Below are positions 7,224-9,103 of a DNA stretch of 9,103 nt, one piece after another. A program made the translations under genes and the position numbers. The stretch spans positions 1 through 9,103 of the forward strand of contig JAMCTB010000185.1 of the NCBI GenBank assembly GCA_023380955.1. Direction: 5' to 3'. The DNA is from Chloroflexota bacterium (GTDB lineage Bacteria; Chloroflexota; UBA6077). Each line of letters opens with the position of its first letter. Position 1 is the first letter of the stretch. The notes beneath the pieces are model-generated. The model saw nothing but the letters and a program-made list of their open reading frames with translations. It searched no databases and was not told where the DNA came from.

Positions 7224-7937
7224 ATGGGGGAGCGGACGCTCGAGGCCGTCCTCTTCGACGCGGGCAACACCCTCATCCACATGCCGCGCCAACCCGAGGA
7301 GATACTTCGGGAGCTGTGCGCCCAGTTGGGCAGCCCCGTAGGTCTGGAGGAAGCTCGTGGAGCCTGCCGCGAGTCCGAGCGCTACTACACCCGGCACTAT
7401 CTCGGCTACACCGGCGACCAGGGGGCCTTCTGGCTGCGCTACCACGCAGAAGCCCTCCGCCACCTGGGCATAGAGGACCACACCGGCGAGAAGGCGGCCT
7501 ACCTCTCCCATGGTTTCGGCAGGGTCGGCGTGTGGCAAGTCTACCCGGAGGCTGCCGGGGTGTGCCGCCGGCTCCTGGCCGGAGGTTTCAGGCTGGGGGT
7601 GGTTTCCAACGGATCCATCACCGTGGTGGATCTGCTCTCGCAGGCCGGCCTCCTATCCTTCTTCGAGGTGGTCATCGCCTCCCAGGCCCTGGGTATCCAG
7701 AAGCCGGATCCGCGGGTCTTCGCGGCGGCGCTGGAGAAGCTGGGGGCGGCGCCCGAACGTGCGCTGTACGTGGGCGACCTGTACGAGGTGGACGTCCTGG
7801 GGGCGCGGGGGGCCGGCCTCCACGCCGTCCTTATCGACCGGCGGGGTGGGAGTCGGGATCGGGACTGTCCGGTGATAGGCAGCCTGGAGGAGTTGATCCC
7901 GCTGGTGGAGGGAGGGGGTGTCCCATGTCAGAGTTAA
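7224..7937 (+). CDS. HAD superfamily hydrolase (subfamily IA) with atypical motif I
   Basis: This 237-aa HAD protein has a C1-type helical cap. Motif I is FDAGNTL with nucleophile D12, motif II is VVSNGS (S128), motif III K160 (QKPDP) and motif IV GDLYEVD (D185, D190). The usual second aspartate of motif I (DxD) is glycine (G14). That residue is the acid/base in HAD phosphatases and is also absent in haloacid dehalogenases and some atypical HADs. It may therefore be a non-phosphatase, a slow phosphatase or a dehalogenase-like enzyme; function is not assigned. Its ATG follows the recombinase TAA with no gap and has no clear RBS, suggesting translational coupling. Its end overlaps the nucleoside phosphorylase by 13 bp, hinting at nucleotide or nucleoside metabolism. 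Confidence 0.85.
   Translation: MGERTLEAVLFDAGNTLIHMPRQPEEILRELCAQLGSPVGLEEARGACRESERYYTRHYLGYTGDQGAFWLRYHAEALRHLGIEDHTGEKAAYLSHGFGRVGVWQVYPEAAGVCRRLLAGGFRLGVVSNGSITVVDLLSQAGLLSFFEVVIASQALGIQKPDPRVFAAALEKLGAAPERALYVGDLYEVDVLGARGAGLHAVLIDRRGGSRDRDCPVIGSLEELIPLVEGGGVPCQS
7907..7918 (+). promoter_or_regulatory. ribosome binding site of the purine nucleoside phosphorylase, inside the HAD gene
   Basis: A purine-rich GGAGGGAGGGGG run lies 6 nt before the ATG at 7925-7927, within the end of the HAD coding sequence. This selects 7925 rather than any upstream start in the long open frame. Confidence 0.65.
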
Positions 7938-8758
7938 CCGCAGCTGTCTCCCTCGTCTCTTCCCTGGCACCGGTGAAGCCCCGAGTGGGCTTGATCCTGG
8001 GGTCGGGTCTGGGGGCCGTCGCCGACGGGATCCAGGATGGCGTGACCCTATCCTACGGCCGGATACCCGGCTTCCCCTGCACCACGGTCCCGGGCCACCA
8101 GGGGGAATTGGTGGTGGGCACCATGGAGGGGGTCGGCATCGTGGCCATGAAGGGGCGTCCACATCTCTACGAGGGATACTCCCTGGCCCGGATAGGCTTC
8201 CCGGTTCGACTGTTGGGAGCCCTGGGGGTGGACACCCTGGTGGTGACTAACGCGGCCGGCGGTCTGAACCCGGCGTTGGAGGCGGGCACCCTGATGGTGT
8301 TGGAGGATCACATCAACCTCCCGGGTATGGTGGGGCTGAACCCCTTGATCGCCGTGTCGGGGGGCCAGGAGCGCTTCGTATCGATGGCGGACGCCTACGA
8401 CGAGACCCTGCGGCGGCTGGTGATGGAGGCCGCCGGAGAGAAGGGGATCCGGGTTTCCGGCGGGGTGTACGCTATGGTGGCCGGCCCCAGCTACGAGACT
8501 GCGGCCGAGGCTCGCTTCTTGCGCCAGTCGGGAGCTGATGCCGTGGGCATGTCCACGGTCCCCGAAGTGGTCGTGGCGCGATGGCTAGGGATGAGAGTCC
8601 TCGGTATCTCCTGCATCACCAACGTCCTGCTGGGGCCTCAAACCCATGGGGAGGGTGGTCACAGCGGGGTCCTGGCCGTGGCAGAGAGGGCGACGGCTGA
8701 CGTCGCCTTCCTCCTGCGCTCCGTTCTCCGCCACGTTCGCGTGACGGGTGACGAGTGA
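7925..8758 (+). CDS. purine nucleoside phosphorylase (trimeric, PNP/MTAP family)
   Basis: This 277-aa trimeric phosphorylase splits purine nucleosides with phosphate into base and ribose-1-phosphate for salvage. Family motifs are LGSGLG (25-30), VPGHQGEL (55-62), MKGRPHLYEGY (75-85), VTNAAGGLNP (107-116), MVAGPSYETAAEARFL (184-199) and MSTVPEVVVARWLGMRVLGISCITN (209-233). E191 and N233 occupy the positions of human PNP E201 and N243, which favour 6-oxopurines, so inosine or guanosine is likelier than methylthioadenosine. The start at 7925 is set by the RBS; the frame stays open far upstream only because the antisense and shadow frames are GC-rich. It overlaps the HAD gene by 13 bp and is the last gene of the recombinase-HAD-PNP operon. 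Confidence 0.93.
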   Translation: MSELTAAVSLVSSLAPVKPRVGLILGSGLGAVADGIQDGVTLSYGRIPGFPCTTVPGHQGELVVGTMEGVGIVAMKGRPHLYEGYSLARIGFPVRLLGALGVDTLVVTNAAGGLNPALEAGTLMVLEDHINLPGMVGLNPLIAVSGGQERFVSMADAYDETLRRLVMEAAGEKGIRVSGGVYAMVAGPSYETAAEARFLRQSGADAVGMSTVPEVVVARWLGMRVLGISCITNVLLGPQTHGEGGHSGVLAVAERATADVAFLLRSVLRHVRVTGDE

Positions 8759-8769
8759 TGGATCCCTTC

Positions 8770-8815
8770 CCCTCTCCCTCTGGGAGAGGGTCAGGGTGAG
8801 GGCTGGAGCACCCTG
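8770..8815 (+). repeat. palindromic gene-tail repeat, copy 2
   Basis: CCCTCTCCC (8770-8778) pairs with GGGAGAGGG (8782-8790), as in copy 1 at 4687-4709. A second stem, CAGGGTG (8792-8798) with CACCCTG (8809-8815), follows. It begins 11 nt after the phosphorylase stop and, as in copy 1, lies in the sense direction of its gene. There is no T run. From memory, this belongs to a widespread dispersed repeat whose shadow translation reads LSQRERG or HPDPLPEGEG. Confidence 0.8.
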
Positions 8816-8855
8816 CCGCGACCATCCCTCGAAGTCCGATTCCCGATCGCTACTC

Positions 8856-8890
8856 GCTGATAGCTGATAGCTGATAGCTGAATGCTGAAG
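8856..8890. repeat. 7-bp tandem repeat GCTGATA, five units
   Basis: Three perfect GCTGATA units (8856-8876) are followed by GCTGAAT (8877-8883) and GCTGAAG (8884-8890). The degenerate units carry the ATG at 8882. The period of 7 is not a multiple of three, so unit-number changes would shift any frame reading through it. Similar GCTGATA arrays, with QLSAISY shadow peptides, recur between genes in some genomes; here it occupies the position where an RBS would be expected. Confidence 0.8.
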
Positions 8891-9103
8891 ACCAGATTCT
8901 TTTCGCTGTTCCTCTGCTGCTGCAGGGGCAGATGCTGCTGTGGCCGGACCAGGCACTGGCTCCGGCGGCCTCCCCGCCCGTCTCCACCGAGCAGGCCCTG
9001 GAGCAAACCCTGCTGCCCTGGCGGGATCTGCGGGATCTGGCGGTCCGGGTGAAAGGGCTGCCCCAGGAGGCGGTAGATCCCATCGCGCCGCCGGCACCTC
9101 CCC
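8882..9103 (+). pseudogene. exported-protein 5' end, apparently frameshifted, cut by the window
   Basis: Two frames together look like one gene. From the ATG at 8882, residues MLKTRFFSLFL form a signal-peptide start, but the frame then becomes cysteine-rich and stops at TGA 9050-9052. The overlapping frame (codons at 8878, 8881, ...) is open to the window end. It reads a hydrophobic PLLLQGQMLLW, then ALAPAASPPVSTEQALEQT and WRDLRDLAVRVKGLPQEAVDP, ending in a proline-rich linker. One extra base around 8911-8925 (CTGCTGCTG run) would join them into a full signal peptide with an AXA-like cleavage site near ALA-PAA. Sequencing error, a real frameshift, or initiation at CTG 8878 or ATG 8932 are alternatives. 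Function unknown; the mature part loosely recalls the N-termini of large secreted peptidase-like proteins, a guess only. No RBS is seen. Confidence 0.45.

Noticed and set aside
6219..7538. 439-aa open frame on the minus strand across the recombinase and HAD genes
   Set aside because: It runs antisense to two genes with complete catalytic motifs and spans their junction; its composition is that of a shadow frame.
7013..7924. Upstream extension of the nucleoside phosphorylase frame to 7013
   Set aside because: The extension lies out of frame over the recombinase and HAD genes and is low-complexity; the RBS at 7907-7918 and family length support a start at 7925.
8856..8890. CRISPR-like repetition
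   Set aside because: The units are 7 bp and contiguous with no spacers; it is a simple tandem repeat.
9022..9039. Tandem 9-mer CGGGATCTG
   Set aside because: It is only about two copies and encodes an RDLRDL repeat inside the putative coding frame; probably ordinary coding sequence.
8585..9097. 170-aa minus-strand frame at the window end
   Set aside because: It is made largely from translated dispersed repeats (TLSQRERG, SYQLSA) and antisense phosphorylase sequence.

Overview
The window is GC-rich, densely coded bacterial DNA. It uses TTG as well as ATG starts and has good Shine-Dalgarno sites and recognisable sigma70-type promoters. The gene mix is core RNA and isoprenoid housekeeping, an acyl-CoA dehydratase-activase-related iron-sulphur protein, an MmgE/PrpD protein and a stand-alone Lrp/AsnC sensor domain. 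Three classes of dispersed non-coding repeat are also present. Together these fit an anaerobic or facultatively anaerobic lineage such as Chloroflexota. That assignment is inference from gene flavour and repeats, because there is no rRNA or other decisive marker.

Region 1 (1-3905, + strand) holds rsmI (5' end cut by the window), tatD, a long-chain polyprenyl diphosphate synthase and a 363-aa HgdB/COG3581-like protein. A repeat-derived double hairpin and a strong intrinsic terminator follow. tatD also appears to have its own extended -10 promoter, giving a nearly leaderless transcript.

Region 2 (3992-4641, - strand) is a small two-gene unit with a near-consensus promoter. It encodes a 77-aa stand-alone RAM (Lrp/AsnC effector-binding) domain without a helix-turn-helix, then an unrecognised 94-aa helical protein.

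Region 3 (4687-6146, - strand) is a complete MmgE/PrpD family gene. It has its own promoter, and a palindromic repeat abuts its stop codon.

Region 4 (6141-8758, + strand) is divergent from region 3 and shares its promoter region. It runs xerC/D-type tyrosine recombinase, HAD-like hydrolase, purine nucleoside phosphorylase, with junctions of 0 bp and a 13-bp overlap that indicate one translationally coupled operon.

Region 5 (8759-9103) starts with a second copy of the gene-tail palindrome and a 7-bp tandem repeat. It then enters the 5' end of an exported-looking protein whose signal peptide and mature part lie in different frames. This is either a one-base frameshift or sequence error, or a real broken start.

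No CRISPR, tRNA, rRNA, insertion-sequence transposase or obvious defence system is visible. The most interesting items are the frameshifted secreted-protein start, the HAD protein lacking the second motif I aspartate, the solo activase-type protein, the RAM-plus-small-protein unit, and the gene-tail repeats.
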